A stretch of DNA of 33,098 nt from Prevotella sp. (lineage in GTDB: Bacteria; Bacteroidota; Bacteroidia; Bacteroidales; Bacteroidaceae): NCBI GenBank assembly GCA_024692385.1, contig JAILMS010000093.1, forward strand, positions 1 through 33,098, written 5' to 3'. Numbering within the stretch: position 1 is the stretch's first letter; every line of letters starts with the position of its first letter. Under the pieces are notes generated by a model. That model did not search any database and was not told the origin of the DNA. It worked only from the letters and a program-made list of their open reading frames with translations. A program made the position numbers and the translations under genes. Below, piece by piece: positions 1-7,611 of the stretch.

Positions 1-777
1 GAACTCTACACCCCAGATGCCAGCACCCGTCAAGGCCTTTGTCACCTTGTCGGCCATCATCTGAGCCTGCTTCAAAGCCTCATCGCTAATCTTATAGGGC
101 TGCCATGACTCACGGTAGTCGCCAGCCTTCTGCACATGACCAATGGGAGGACAGAACAGTGTGGGCCAGCCATGTTGCTGGGTAACGGTGAGCAGGGTGA
201 ACTCAGAATCGAAGTCGATGAATTCCTCGATAATCACCTCCTTGACATCACCACGAGAACCTTCCATAGCCTCCTTGAAAGCCTGCTCCAACTCACCATC
301 ATTGTGAACATAGCTCTGGCCATGACCTGAAGACGACATCAGGGGCTTTACCACACAGGGGAAGCCAATCTCGTCGGCAGCCTTCTTGAACTCATCGAAG
401 GTCTTGGCATAGAAATACTTGGCAGTGCGCAAGCCCAGCTCCTTAGAAGCCAGGTCGCGGATGGCACGACGGTTCATAGTGAAGTTGACGGCACGGGCAG
501 AGGGTACTACCTGGATGCCCTGCTCCTCGAACTTAAACAAGCGCTCTGTGCGGATAGCCTCAATCTCGGGCACGATGATGTCGGGCTGGTGCTTCTTTAC
601 AACAGCCTCCAAGGCATCTCCATCCAACATCGAGAATACCTCGCGCTCATCGGCCACCTGCATAGCAGGGGCATTGTCGTAGCGGTCGCAAGCGATAACA
701 TACTGGCCAGCACGCATGGCGGCAATAACGAACTCCTTGCCCAGTTCTCCTGAGCCTAACAATAAGATTTTCTTCAT
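1..777 (-). CDS. purT: Formate-dependent phosphoribosylglycinamide formyltransferase (PurT), 5' part only
   Basis: PurT makes formyl-GAR from GAR, formate and ATP in de novo purine synthesis, without folate. The 259 visible codons start [20 protein letters not shown], a glycine-rich N-terminal fold, followed by the conserved [11 protein letters not shown] stretch. An ATP-grasp domain follows, with [15 protein letters not shown] as the glycine-rich ATP loop and [14 protein letters not shown] further on. The family is about 390 residues long, so roughly the last third lies beyond position 1; this is a window edge, not a truncation. It is the last gene of the minus-strand run that begins with the MATE gene. 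The 56 bp between it and rmlB hold copy A of the GC-rich palindrome, so its leader is that repeat. I saw no promoter box in the gap, which suggests read-through from upstream. Confidence 0.93.
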   Translation of the reverse strand, partial: MKKILLLGSGELGKEFVIAAMRAGQYVIACDRYDNAPAMQVADEREVFSMLDGDALEAVVKKHQPDIIVPEIEAIRTERLFKFEEQGIQVVPSARAVNFTMNRRAIRDLASKELGLRTAKYFYAKTFDEFKKAADEIGFPCVVKPLMSSSGHGQSYVHNDGELEQAFKEAMEGSRGDVKEVIIEEFIDFDSEFTLLTVTQQHGWPTLFCPPIGHVQKAGDYRESWQPYKISDEALKQAQMMADKVTKALTGAGIWGVEF

Positions 778-778
778 A

Positions 779-819
779 CAAAGCCTCCCCAAGCCCCTCC
801 CAAGGAGGGTTGTTTGGTT
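779..819 (-). repeat. Interspersed GC-rich palindrome, copy A (purT leader)
   Basis: On the minus strand it reads AACCAAACAACCCTCC, TTGGGAGGGG, CTTGGGGAGGCTTTG. CCCTCC and GGGAGG can pair as a hairpin, followed by a CTTGGGGAGG tail. It ends two bases before the purT start codon, so it would form most of the purT leader. Three other copies lie at 1965-2008, 3171-3210 and 3269-3309. Confidence 0.75.
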
Positions 820-833
820 ACATATTTAAACGA

Positions 834-2018
834 TTAATGATTTCCGTACATTTTTTCGTAATACTTCTGGTAGTCGCCCGAGGTGACATTGTCGAGCCAC
901 TCCTGGTTGTCGAGATACCAGCGGACGGTCTTCTCGATACCCTCCTCAAACTGCAGTGAGGGTTCCCAGCCCAACTCACGCTGTAGCTTCGACGAGTCGA
1001 TGGCATAGCGCAGGTCGTGGCCAGCACGGTCGGTAACGAAGGTGATGAGGTCCAGGTCCTCGCCTTCCTTACGGCCCAGCAGGCGGTCGACAGTATTGAT
1101 GACTACCTTGATGATGTCGATGTTCTTCCACTCATTGAAGCCACCGATGTTATAGGTATCGGCAATCTTACCCTTATGGAAGATGAGGTCGATGGCATGG
1201 GCGTGGTCTTCTACGAACAGCCAGTCGCGCACATTCTCACCCTTACCATAGACGGGCAGGGGCTTGCGGTGGCGGATGTTATTGATGAACAGCGGTATCA
1301 GCTTCTCAGGAAACTGATAGGGGCCGTAGTTGTTGGAGCAGTTGGTAACCACGACAGGCATGCCGTAGGTATCGTGGAAGGCGCGTACGAAGTGGTCGCT
1401 GGACGCCTTGGATGCACTGTAGGGAGAATGAGGATTGTACTTGGTGGTCTCCAGGAAAAACTTATCACCGTAGGCCAGATGGTGCTCAGCAGAAGAGGCC
1501 GTAGTGGTGAAAGGAGGCTCGATACCCTCGGGATGCGTCAGCTCCAGGGCGCCATATACCTCGTCGGTAGAGATATGGTAGAAGCGCTTGCCCTCATACT
1601 TCTCAGGCAGCGACTCCCAATAGAGCTTGGCAGCCTGCAAGAGTGACAGCGTACCCATCACATTGGTCTTGGCAAAGGTGAAGGGATCCTTGATAGAACG
1701 GTCTACATGGCTCTCGGCAGCGAGGTGGATGATGCCATCGACCTTTTTATCCTGCATGAGCTTGTAGAAAGCATCGAAGTCGCAGATGTCCATCTTCACA
1801 AACTCGTAGTTGGGCTTGTTCTCGATGTCCTTCAAGTTAGCGAGGTTACCGGCATACGTCAACTTGTCGAGGTTGATGATGTGGTAGTCGGGATATTTGT
1901 TTACAAACAGGCGCACCACATGGCTTCCAATAAAGCCTGCGCCACCAGTAATAACAATGGTACGGGGCCCACCCAAGCCCTCCTGAAGGGAGGGGTGTTG
2001 ATTAGTTGAAGTACTCAT
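834..2018 (-). CDS. rmlB: dTDP-glucose 4,6-dehydratase (RmlB/RfbB)
   Basis: RmlB converts dTDP-glucose to dTDP-4-keto-6-deoxyglucose, the second step to dTDP-rhamnose and other surface sugars. It is a cytoplasmic short-chain dehydrogenase/reductase family enzyme. Visible motifs are the NAD-binding GGAGFIGS near residue 26, STDEVYG (Thr plus the DE catalytic pair) and the YSASKASSD active site with its YxxxK. At 394 residues it is longer than the usual 350 or so, partly because of a central insert (around ALELTHPEGIEPPFTTTA) that I recall from Bacteroidales homologues. Another part of the excess is a tail of about 18 residues (MSTSTNQHPSLQEGLGGP) encoded by copy B of the palindrome; the enzyme fold starts right after it at RTIVITGG. 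No rmlA, rmlC or rmlD lies nearby, so the pathway partners are elsewhere. Probably co-transcribed with the genes upstream. Confidence 0.95.
   Translation of the reverse strand: MSTSTNQHPSLQEGLGGPRTIVITGGAGFIGSHVVRLFVNKYPDYHIINLDKLTYAGNLANLKDIENKPNYEFVKMDICDFDAFYKLMQDKKVDGIIHLAAESHVDRSIKDPFTFAKTNVMGTLSLLQAAKLYWESLPEKYEGKRFYHISTDEVYGALELTHPEGIEPPFTTTASSAEHHLAYGDKFFLETTKYNPHSPYSASKASSDHFVRAFHDTYGMPVVVTNCSNNYGPYQFPEKLIPLFINNIRHRKPLPVYGKGENVRDWLFVEDHAHAIDLIFHKGKIADTYNIGGFNEWKNIDIIKVVINTVDRLLGRKEGEDLDLITFVTDRAGHDLRYAIDSSKLQRELGWEPSLQFEEGIEKTVRWYLDNQEWLDNVTSGDYQKYYEKMYGNH
1965..2008 (-). repeat. Interspersed GC-rich palindrome, copy B (inside the rmlB N-terminus)
   Basis: On the minus strand it reads AACTAATCAACACCCCTCCC, TTCAGGAGGGC, TTGGGTGGGCCCC, matching copy A in order of parts. 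It lies inside rmlB and is translated as TNQHPSLQEGLGGP, in the same frame that copy C uses in the cytidylate-kinase-like gene. Confidence 0.75.
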
Positions 2019-2056
2019 ATTTCAAGTTATATTTATTATTATTTCTGCTTTGTTGT

Positions 2057-2563
2057 TTATTTTAACGCTTGGGGAGCCCCCAATGTAATGACCTCACAAT
2101 CACTGAACTTATTACCTTCAATGGTGAGTCTTATCAGTGTGCGCTCCTTGTGCCAGCCCTGCAGGCCTGCGGCACCGGGATTGATATGCAGCATGTTCAG
2201 CGTCTTGTCGAACTTCACCTTCAGGATATGCGAGTGACCGGCAATGAACAGCTGGGGCGGACTGGCATACAGCTGACCACGCACGGAGTAGTCGTAGTTG
2301 CCCGGGTAGCCACCGATATGTTTCATCAGCACCTCTACATCCTCACACTTCCAGCGCAGTACCTCGGGGTACATGAGGCGGAGGTCGCCACCGTCGCAGT
2401 TGCCACAGACGGCACGCAGCGGGCGGAATGCGGCTAACTTCTCAGCGACCTCTAACGAACCGATATCGCCAGCATGCCATATCTCGTCGCACGGCTCGAA
2501 GTAGTGGAGGTATTTCTCGTCCCAATAAGCGTGGGTATCGCTGATGATGCCTATCTTCTTCAT
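2057..2563 (-). CDS. YfcE-type metallophosphoesterase
   Basis: A 168-residue calcineurin-like phosphoesterase of the small YfcE/MJ0936 class, probably a cytoplasmic phosphodiesterase with a two-metal centre; its natural substrate is unknown. The metal-ligand motifs occur in order: SDTH (residues 8-11), HAGDIGS (about 30), GNCDGGD (about 54), KHIGGYPG (His for the metal site), GHSH (about 110) and the closing NPGA. The length is normal and no domain is missing. Its ATG overlaps the stop of the upstream cytidylate-kinase-like gene (ATGA, 2560-2563), so the two are likely translationally coupled. A 38-bp gap without a promoter box separates it from rmlB. Confidence 0.9.
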   Translation of the reverse strand: MKKIGIISDTHAYWDEKYLHYFEPCDEIWHAGDIGSLEVAEKLAAFRPLRAVCGNCDGGDLRLMYPEVLRWKCEDVEVLMKHIGGYPGNYDYSVRGQLYASPPQLFIAGHSHILKVKFDKTLNMLHINPGAAGLQGWHKERTLIRLTIEGNKFSDCEVITLGAPQALK

Positions 2564-3243
2564 AGTCCTAAGCGCTTACGGATGAATTCAGCAATCAGCT
2601 TCTCGGTCTCTACCAGTCCCAGGATGCTGGAATCGATGCAGAGGTCGTAGCTCTCAGCAGCACCCCACTTCTTACCCGTATAGTAGTTGTAGTAAGTGGC
2701 ACGCTTCTCCTCAGCATCGAGGATAAAGCGCTTGGCCTGATGAGGCGTCATGGAGCGCTGTGACAGCAGCTTGTCAACACGGGTGCGCATGGAAGCGGTG
2801 ATAAATACCGTCACCACGTTGGGCATATCGCGCAGCACATAGTCGGCACAACGGCCTACAAAGACACAGTTGCCCTCTTCGGCTGCCTTGCGGATGGCAT
2901 CGCTCTGAAACTGGAACAGGCTCTCCTGTGAGAAGTTCGACTTATAAAGACTGGCACCACTCAGGTGTGTAGCCTGCACATTCAGCAAGCTGCGCAGGAA
3001 ACCCTTCTTCTCGTCGTTCTGCTCAAAGAACTTCTCACTGAATCCACTCTCCTTAGCAGCAAGGTTAAGCAGTTCGCGGTCATAGTACTTGGCATTGAAG
3101 TCCATAGCCAACATACGGGCGATGTCGTGGCCGCCACTACCCAACTGGCGACCTACACAGATGATGACAGGCCTACCCGATCCCTCCCCAATAGAGGGAT
3201 GTTTGGTTGGCTGTTGAGTTGCATTCTTGTCTTGCTCCATCAT
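2560..3243 (-). CDS. Cytidylate kinase-like family protein
   Basis: A 227-residue P-loop protein of the cytidylate-kinase-like family common in Bacteroidota and Clostridia. It shows GRQLGSGGHDIA as the phosphate-binding loop, VFVGRCADYVL in the middle and EEKRATYYNYYTGKKWG near the C-terminus, all typical of this family. These proteins are distinct from the housekeeping Cmk, and their substrate is not established. The first 24 residues (through TKHPSIGEGSGRP) lie outside the domain and are mostly encoded by copy C of the palindrome. The start could be either of two adjacent ATGs. The stop overlaps the YfcE-like ATG by four bases, and the MATE gene ends 25 bp upstream. Confidence 0.85.
   Translation of the reverse strand: MMEQDKNATQQPTKHPSIGEGSGRPVIICVGRQLGSGGHDIARMLAMDFNAKYYDRELLNLAAKESGFSEKFFEQNDEKKGFLRSLLNVQATHLSGASLYKSNFSQESLFQFQSDAIRKAAEEGNCVFVGRCADYVLRDMPNVVTVFITASMRTRVDKLLSQRSMTPHQAKRFILDAEEKRATYYNYYTGKKWGAAESYDLCIDSSILGLVETEKLIAEFIRKRLGL
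3171..3210 (-). repeat. Interspersed GC-rich palindrome, copy C (inside the kinase-like N-terminus)
   Basis: On the minus strand it reads CCAACCAAACATCCCTC, TATTGGGGAGGG, ATCGGGTAGGCC. It shares the AACCAAACA start and the CCCTC/GGGAGGG arms with copy A. Translated as TKHPSIGEGSGRP, it is in the same frame as copy B. Confidence 0.75.
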
Positions 3244-3268
3244 ATTTCTATTGTGTTATAACTTCTCA

Positions 3269-3309
3269 TTAAACGCCCTCTCCCCGGGAGGAAATTGGGG
3301 AGGCTTTTA
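3269..3309 (+). repeat. Interspersed GC-rich palindrome, copy D (MATE 3' end, opposite orientation)
   Basis: On the plus strand it reads TTAAACGCCCTCTCCCCGG, GAGGAAATTGGGGAGG, CTTTTAG, matching copy A but inverted relative to copies A-C. Read on the minus strand it encodes the last residues of the MATE protein (KASPISSRGEGV) and its TAA stop. Confidence 0.7.
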
Positions 3310-4642
3310 GCTTCTTCATATACCAGATGAGTATCGGTATCGTCATGGCAAATGCGCAGAAGTCGCTGGCTGGCATCGCATACCACACACCATCCAACTG
3401 CCATATCAACGGGAACACGTATGCCATCGGCAACAGCATAAACAGCTGGCGCGACAGCGACAGGAAGATAGATATCTTTACCTTACCGATGCACTGGAAG
3501 AAATTGGTGATGACAGCCTGTGAGCCTACCACAAAGAATACCAGCATATCAATCTTGATACCCTGGGCAGCCAGCTTTATCAGCGTCTCGTCAGTGGTAA
3601 AGATACGGGCTATCTCACGAGGGAAGAGCATTGACAGCGCCCATCCTACCAAGAGGATGCCCGTGGCACAGGCAATGGCGATGAACATGCAGCGGAACAT
3701 ACGATCGTATTTCTCAGCACCGTAGTTATAGCCCACAATGGGCTGCATGCCCTGACAGGTGCCCATCACAAACATGAAGAACATCATGACCACTGAGTTG
3801 GCAATGGAATAGGCACCGACAGCCATATCGCCACCGTAGTGAACAAACTGGTTGTTCATGAAGATGACGATGATACACGAGGTGGTCTGCATCAGGAATG
3901 GAGAGACACCGATGGCAATGATGTTGCGCACCAGGTCTTTCTTCAGCCTATAGATGCCCTTCTTCAGGTGGAGAATCTCTTTCTTATCACTAAACAGCCA
4001 CATCTGCCAACAGAGTGCCAGCGACTGTGACAGCACAGTGGCAAGGGCGGCACCACGGATGCCCCAGCGGAACCACCACACAAAGGCGACAACCAGCACG
4101 ATATTGCACGCCACGGTAAACAGCGTGGCATACATGGCATGACGCGGCTTTCCGGCAGCACGCAGCACGGCATTCATACCGAAATACATGTGGGTGACCA
4201 CATTACCCAGCAGAATAATCTGCATAAACTCACGGGCGTAGGGCAGCGTGATATCCGACGCACCAAAGAAGCGCAGGATGGGATCCAAGAAGAGCAGGCA
4301 GACCGCCATAAACAACGTACCGATAATGAGGTTGAGCGTCACCGTATTGCCCAACAGCATCTGAGCACGCTTGTAGTTGCGCTGTCCTAAATTCACTGAG
4401 ATACAGGTAGAAGAACCCACACCAACGGCAGCGCCAAAGGCGGCGCTAAGGTTCATAAAAGGAAAGGTAATGCCCAGACCGGCGATAGCCTCCGGACCTA
4501 CTACCTGTCCGATAAATGCACGGTCGATGATATTGTATAGGGAGGATGCCGACATGGCCACAATGGCTGGCATGGCATACTGCATCAGCAGCTGTCCTAC
4601 CGGCTTCGTCCCTAGTTCAAGTGTTGCTTGTTTATTGTCCAT
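3269..4642 (-). CDS. MATE family multidrug/Na+ efflux transporter
   Basis: An inner-membrane multidrug and toxin extrusion antiporter, 457 residues in the chosen form, normal for the family. It has about twelve hydrophobic segments and MATE-typical stretches: MSASSLYNIIDRAFIGQVVG near the N-terminus, GVGSSTCISVNLGQ, and GTCQGMQPIVGYNYGA in the second half. The frame is open upstream to 4738, but I chose the ATG at 4642 (MDNKQATLELGTKPVG). A promoter lies at 4657-4689, so the predicted transcription start (near 4650) is downstream of any longer N-terminus. The substrate cannot be told from sequence. It is the first gene of the minus-strand run ending in purT. The C-terminal twelve or so residues come from copy D of the palindrome. 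Confidence 0.9.
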   Translation of the reverse strand: MDNKQATLELGTKPVGQLLMQYAMPAIVAMSASSLYNIIDRAFIGQVVGPEAIAGLGITFPFMNLSAAFGAAVGVGSSTCISVNLGQRNYKRAQMLLGNTVTLNLIIGTLFMAVCLLFLDPILRFFGASDITLPYAREFMQIILLGNVVTHMYFGMNAVLRAAGKPRHAMYATLFTVACNIVLVVAFVWWFRWGIRGAALATVLSQSLALCWQMWLFSDKKEILHLKKGIYRLKKDLVRNIIAIGVSPFLMQTTSCIIVIFMNNQFVHYGGDMAVGAYSIANSVVMMFFMFVMGTCQGMQPIVGYNYGAEKYDRMFRCMFIAIACATGILLVGWALSMLFPREIARIFTTDETLIKLAAQGIKIDMLVFFVVGSQAVITNFFQCIGKVKISIFLSLSRQLFMLLPMAYVFPLIWQLDGVWYAMPASDFCAFAMTIPILIWYMKKLKASPISSRGEGV

Positions 4643-4656
4643 AAATAAATAATGTG

Positions 4657-4689
4657 CAAAATTACTGCTATTTCTTCGAATAGCCAAAA
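4657..4689 (-). promoter_or_regulatory. Bacteroidota-type promoter for the MATE-led run
   Basis: On the minus strand TTTTGG (4684-4689), a 19-nt spacer and TAATTTTG (4657-4664) match the -33/-7 consensus. The expected start near 4650 leaves a leader of only about 8 nt before the ATG at 4642. Confidence 0.7.
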
Positions 4690-4704
4690 TTATCTCCATT
4701 TTTC

Positions 4705-4735
4705 TTTGTACTTTGCGCACTAATTTGTAACTTTG
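4705..4735 (+). promoter_or_regulatory. Bacteroidota-type promoter for the S8 peptidase-xseAB run
   Basis: TTTG (4705-4708), a 19-nt spacer and TAACTTTG (4728-4735) match the -33/-7 consensus exactly. The expected start near 4742 gives a leader of about 17 nt before the ATG at 4759. It sits back-to-back with the MATE promoter. Confidence 0.75.
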
Positions 4736-4758
4736 CAAACCTTTATAACGGCTACCTC

Positions 4759-6183
4759 ATGAAACGATGGATATGGATATGGTCTTTTCTGCTGACGGCA
4801 ACATGTTTGTATGCCGCCAGTCCGCATCTTGCTGAGCGTGTGAAATATAAGAACGGGCCGGCATATATCTATCGTCTGTATCTTACCGATAAGAAGAACT
4901 CCCCCTACTCTATTGCCCATCCCAACCGCTACCTGTCGCGTCGTAGCATTGAGCGCCGCAAGCGCCAACAGTTACCCATCGACAGTACCGACCTGCCCGT
5001 AAATCCCCGCTATCTGCGCCTTATCGAGCAAGAGGATGTCAGCATCGTCGGGCAGAGCCGTTGGCAGAATACCGTATTGGTACGTCTGAAGGACAGCACC
5101 AGGATTCACCGGTTGGAAGAACTGGCGTGTGTGGCCAGCAGCAAACTGGTATGGATTGCACCAGACTCCGTCATTCCTACAGCTCAGAAGACTCCCTACC
5201 GTGACGACTTTGAAGAGCGCGACAGCATTGGAGGCATTCTCCACGGCAAGAACGACAGTCAGATAAAGCTGTTGCAGGGTCATAGGCTGCACCAGATAGG
5301 ACTGACGGGTAAGAACATGATGATAGCCATTCTGGACGGAGGCTTCAAGAATGTGAACCGCATCCCTGCCTTCCAACAGATAGACATCTGCGGCTATCAG
5401 GACTTTGTCAGCCCTGCCTCGCCCAACATCTTTGCAGAGACAGACCATGGCACGAAGGTATTATCGACCATGGCCATCAATACACCCTATTTCTATATAG
5501 GGACAGCGCCTAAAGCCTCCTACTGGCTGCTACGCAGTGAAGACCAACAGACGGAACAGGAGGTAGAGGAAGACTACTGGACGATGGCGGCTGAATTTGC
5601 CGACTCCGTGGGTTGCGACCTCATCAACTCGTCGTTAGGCTACCATGAATACGACTACCCCTGGATGTCGCACCAGCTACGCCACCTCGACGGGCGCACA
5701 GCCTTTATCAGCAAGTCGGCAAGTCTATTAGCCAGCAAGGGCATCATCCTCGTCAACTCAGCAGGAAACTCGGGCATGGGATCATGGAAGAAGATTGGCG
5801 TACCGGCTGATGCCAACGACATCCTGACAGTAGGTGCCATCACAGCCGACGAGCCCCGCGACTTAGCGCCGTTCAGCTCGGTAGGACCTTCGCAGGACGG
5901 TCGCATAAAACCTGACGTGGTAGCCATTGGAGCACCTACCTTCCTAGTAAACGGCCGTGGCGTCATCATAGAGGATATGGGTACCTCATTCTCTGCGCCC
6001 ACCATCTGTGGACTGGTGGCTTGTCTGTGGCAAGGACTGCCGGAGAAGAGTGCCATTGAGATCATCCGTCTGGTACGTCAGAGCAGCGACAACCACGAGC
6101 ATCCTGACAACATCTACGGTTATGGCATACCCGACTTCTGGAAAGCATACACAAGGGGCGGCCTGCGGCCTAGTGAAGAGTGA
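4759..6183 (+). CDS. Exported S8 (subtilisin-like) serine peptidase
   Basis: A 474-residue subtilase with an N-terminal signal peptide (MKRWIWIWSFLLTATCLYAA), so it acts in the periplasm or beyond. The catalytic triad is complete: Asp193 in AILDGG, His230 in TDHGTKV and Ser410 in GTSFSAP. The oxyanion Asn is in VNSAGNSG. Residues from about 30 to 170, with the RYLSRRSIERRKRQQL stretch, look like the pro-region seen in Bacteroidota subtilases. The protein ends soon after the catalytic domain, with no type IX secretion signal visible. The final residues (GGLRPSEE) and the stop codon lie in or next to a 7-nt tandem repeat. xseA starts 23 bp downstream, so the two are probably co-transcribed, although no functional link is obvious. 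Confidence 0.92.
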   Translation: MKRWIWIWSFLLTATCLYAASPHLAERVKYKNGPAYIYRLYLTDKKNSPYSIAHPNRYLSRRSIERRKRQQLPIDSTDLPVNPRYLRLIEQEDVSIVGQSRWQNTVLVRLKDSTRIHRLEELACVASSKLVWIAPDSVIPTAQKTPYRDDFEERDSIGGILHGKNDSQIKLLQGHRLHQIGLTGKNMMIAILDGGFKNVNRIPAFQQIDICGYQDFVSPASPNIFAETDHGTKVLSTMAINTPYFYIGTAPKASYWLLRSEDQQTEQEVEEDYWTMAAEFADSVGCDLINSSLGYHEYDYPWMSHQLRHLDGRTAFISKSASLLASKGIILVNSAGNSGMGSWKKIGVPADANDILTVGAITADEPRDLAPFSSVGPSQDGRIKPDVVAIGAPTFLVNGRGVIIEDMGTSFSAPTICGLVACLWQGLPEKSAIEIIRLVRQSSDNHEHPDNIYGYGIPDFWKAYTRGGLRPSEE

Positions 6184-6192
6184 AGAGTGAAT
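6172..6192 (+). repeat. Heptanucleotide tandem array 1 (AGTGAAG/AGTGAAT, 3 units)
   Basis: AGTGAAG, AGTGAAG and AGTGAAT run head to tail between the peptidase and xseA. The peptidase stop codon (TGA, 6181-6183) is inside the array. A related five-unit array lies just after xseA at 7379-7413. Confidence 0.8.
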
Positions 6193-6206
6193 AATTTGCT
6201 ACCGCC

Positions 6207-7394
6207 ATGAATAGTGAACATTTTACCCTACGTCAGCTGAACATGATGGTGCGTGACGCCATCGAGATGCAGATGCCCGATGAATATTGGGTAGAGGCAG
6301 AATTGTCAGAATGTCGTGAGCGTGGCGGTCATTGCTATATGGAACTCATCGAGAAGGACGAACAGACGAATACCCCCGTGGCAAGGGCTTCTGCCAAGTG
6401 CTGGCGACAGACGTGGCAGGTATTGCAGCCCCATTTTGAACGGGTGACAGGCCAGACGTTGCATACAGGACTGAAGGTATTGATGCGCGTCTATGCACAA
6501 TATCACGAGGCTTACGGTTTCTCCTGGATTGTCACGGACATCGACCCCACCTACACCATTGGTGACATGGAGCGCAAGCGTCAGGAGATTATCCGACAGC
6601 TGAAGGAGGAAGGTGTGTTCGACATGCAGCGCGAGCTGCGCATCCCTTTGTTTGCCCAGCGCATTGCTGTCATCTCTGCCGCAGGGGCTGCTGGCTATGG
6701 CGACTTCTGCAGACAGTTGGAAGAGAACGAATACGGCTTTAAGTTTGAGGTAACACTCTTCCCTGCCATCATGCAGGGCGAACAGGTGGAGAAAAGCATT
6801 ATTGCAGCACTCAACGACATCTATTCCCACAGCGCTGAGTCCACGCAGCAACGAGCCTTCGACTGTGTCGTGATTATCCGTGGCGGTGGCGCTACTGCCG
6901 ACCTCAGCGGTTTCGACACGCTGGCACTGGCAGAGAATGTGGCACAATTCCCATTACCGATTATTACGGGTATCGGTCACGACCGTGACGAGAGCATCCT
7001 CGACATGGTCAGCAACACACGCGTCAAGACACCTACTGCAGCGGCTGCCCTACTCATTGACAACCTGCGACAGGTGTTGGAGCGCCTGAATAATGCACAA
7101 CAGCGCATCAGCATGGTGGGGCACATCATCATCGATGCCCGCCATCGTATCGAGATGCTACAGCAGCGGCTATCGGTAGCCATGGAGCGCATCATGACCA
7201 ACCAGAAGCACCGCCTCAGTCAGATAGAGCTGCTACTGCAGGGCTACGACCCACAACTACTGCTGCGTCGCGGCTATAGCATCACCATGCACAATGGGCG
7301 TGCCGTACGCGACCCTCAGCAGCTGAAGGCCGGCGACGAGATAGAAACGAGAGTAGAGAAAGGAACGATACGTTCTGTAGTGAAAAGTGAATAG
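6207..7394 (+). CDS. xseA: Exodeoxyribonuclease VII large subunit
   Basis: XseA is the catalytic subunit of exonuclease VII, which with several XseB subunits degrades single-stranded DNA to short oligonucleotides in mismatch and other repair. The 395-residue protein has an N-terminal OB-fold (about residues 1-100, with YWVEAELSECRERGGHCYMEL) and the catalytic domain. The family signature is intact: VIIRGGGATADLSGFD, then PIITGIGHDRDESILD and KTPTAAAALL. A helical region of about 90 residues, predicted to form the stalk for XseB, follows, then the C-terminal QLLLRRGYSIT stretch. The length is slightly under that of E. coli XseA. The stop codon TAG (7392-7394) is part of a heptanucleotide repeat, and xseB starts 22 bp on. 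Confidence 0.96.
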   Translation: MNSEHFTLRQLNMMVRDAIEMQMPDEYWVEAELSECRERGGHCYMELIEKDEQTNTPVARASAKCWRQTWQVLQPHFERVTGQTLHTGLKVLMRVYAQYHEAYGFSWIVTDIDPTYTIGDMERKRQEIIRQLKEEGVFDMQRELRIPLFAQRIAVISAAGAAGYGDFCRQLEENEYGFKFEVTLFPAIMQGEQVEKSIIAALNDIYSHSAESTQQRAFDCVVIIRGGGATADLSGFDTLALAENVAQFPLPIITGIGHDRDESILDMVSNTRVKTPTAAAALLIDNLRQVLERLNNAQQRISMVGHIIIDARHRIEMLQQRLSVAMERIMTNQKHRLSQIELLLQGYDPQLLLRRGYSITMHNGRAVRDPQQLKAGDEIETRVEKGTIRSVVKSE

Positions 7395-7413
7395 TGAATA
7401 GTGAATAGTGAAT
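7379..7413 (+). repeat. Heptanucleotide tandem array 2 (AGTGAAA then AGTGAAT x4)
   Basis: Five 7-nt units in a row. They include the xseA stop (7392-7394) and end three bases before the xseB ATG. Because the unit is 7 nt and contains TGA and TAG overlaps, the array gives stop codons in all three plus-strand frames. Confidence 0.85.
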
Positions 7414-7416
7414 AAT

Positions 7417-7611
7417 ATGAACGAACCAGCTAAATACGAGGAGGCACTGGCTCAGTTGGAGACCATTGTCCGCAAGATGGAGAACAATGAATATACGATT
7501 GATGAGCTGACGGTACAGCTGAAAACTGCCCAACAGCTCATCAAGGTATGTCGTGACAAACTCACTAAGACCGAGGCTGAACTCTTAGAAGAACAGTCCA
7601 AAGGACAGTGA
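7417..7611 (+). CDS. xseB: Exodeoxyribonuclease VII small subunit
   Basis: A 64-residue helical protein that binds the XseA stalk to form active exonuclease VII. KYEEALAQLETIVRKMENNE is the conserved N-terminal XseB stretch, followed by the LKTAQQLIKVCRDKL helix. The start is taken as the ATG at 7417; an in-frame GTG at 7408 lies inside the heptanucleotide array and is less likely. Its last eight codons and stop overlap, tail to tail, the end of the beta-barrel-like gene on the other strand (27 bp shared). Confidence 0.93.
   Translation: MNEPAKYEEALAQLETIVRKMENNEYTIDELTVQLKTAQQLIKVCRDKLTKTEAELLEEQSKGQ

Noticed and set aside
1-777. Truncated purT as a pseudogene
   Set aside because: The frame is open to the window edge and all visible motifs are normal; the end is simply outside the window.
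1017-1646. Long open frame on the plus strand opposite rmlB
   Set aside because: It lies entirely antisense to a clear rmlB frame and its translation has no recognisable fold. Similar shadow frames elsewhere (for example 5655-6065 and 23272-24069 on the minus strand) were dropped for the same reason.
4643-4738. A longer MATE protein starting at 4738
   Set aside because: It would begin upstream of the promoter at 4657-4689, and the extra residues do not look like part of a MATE protein.
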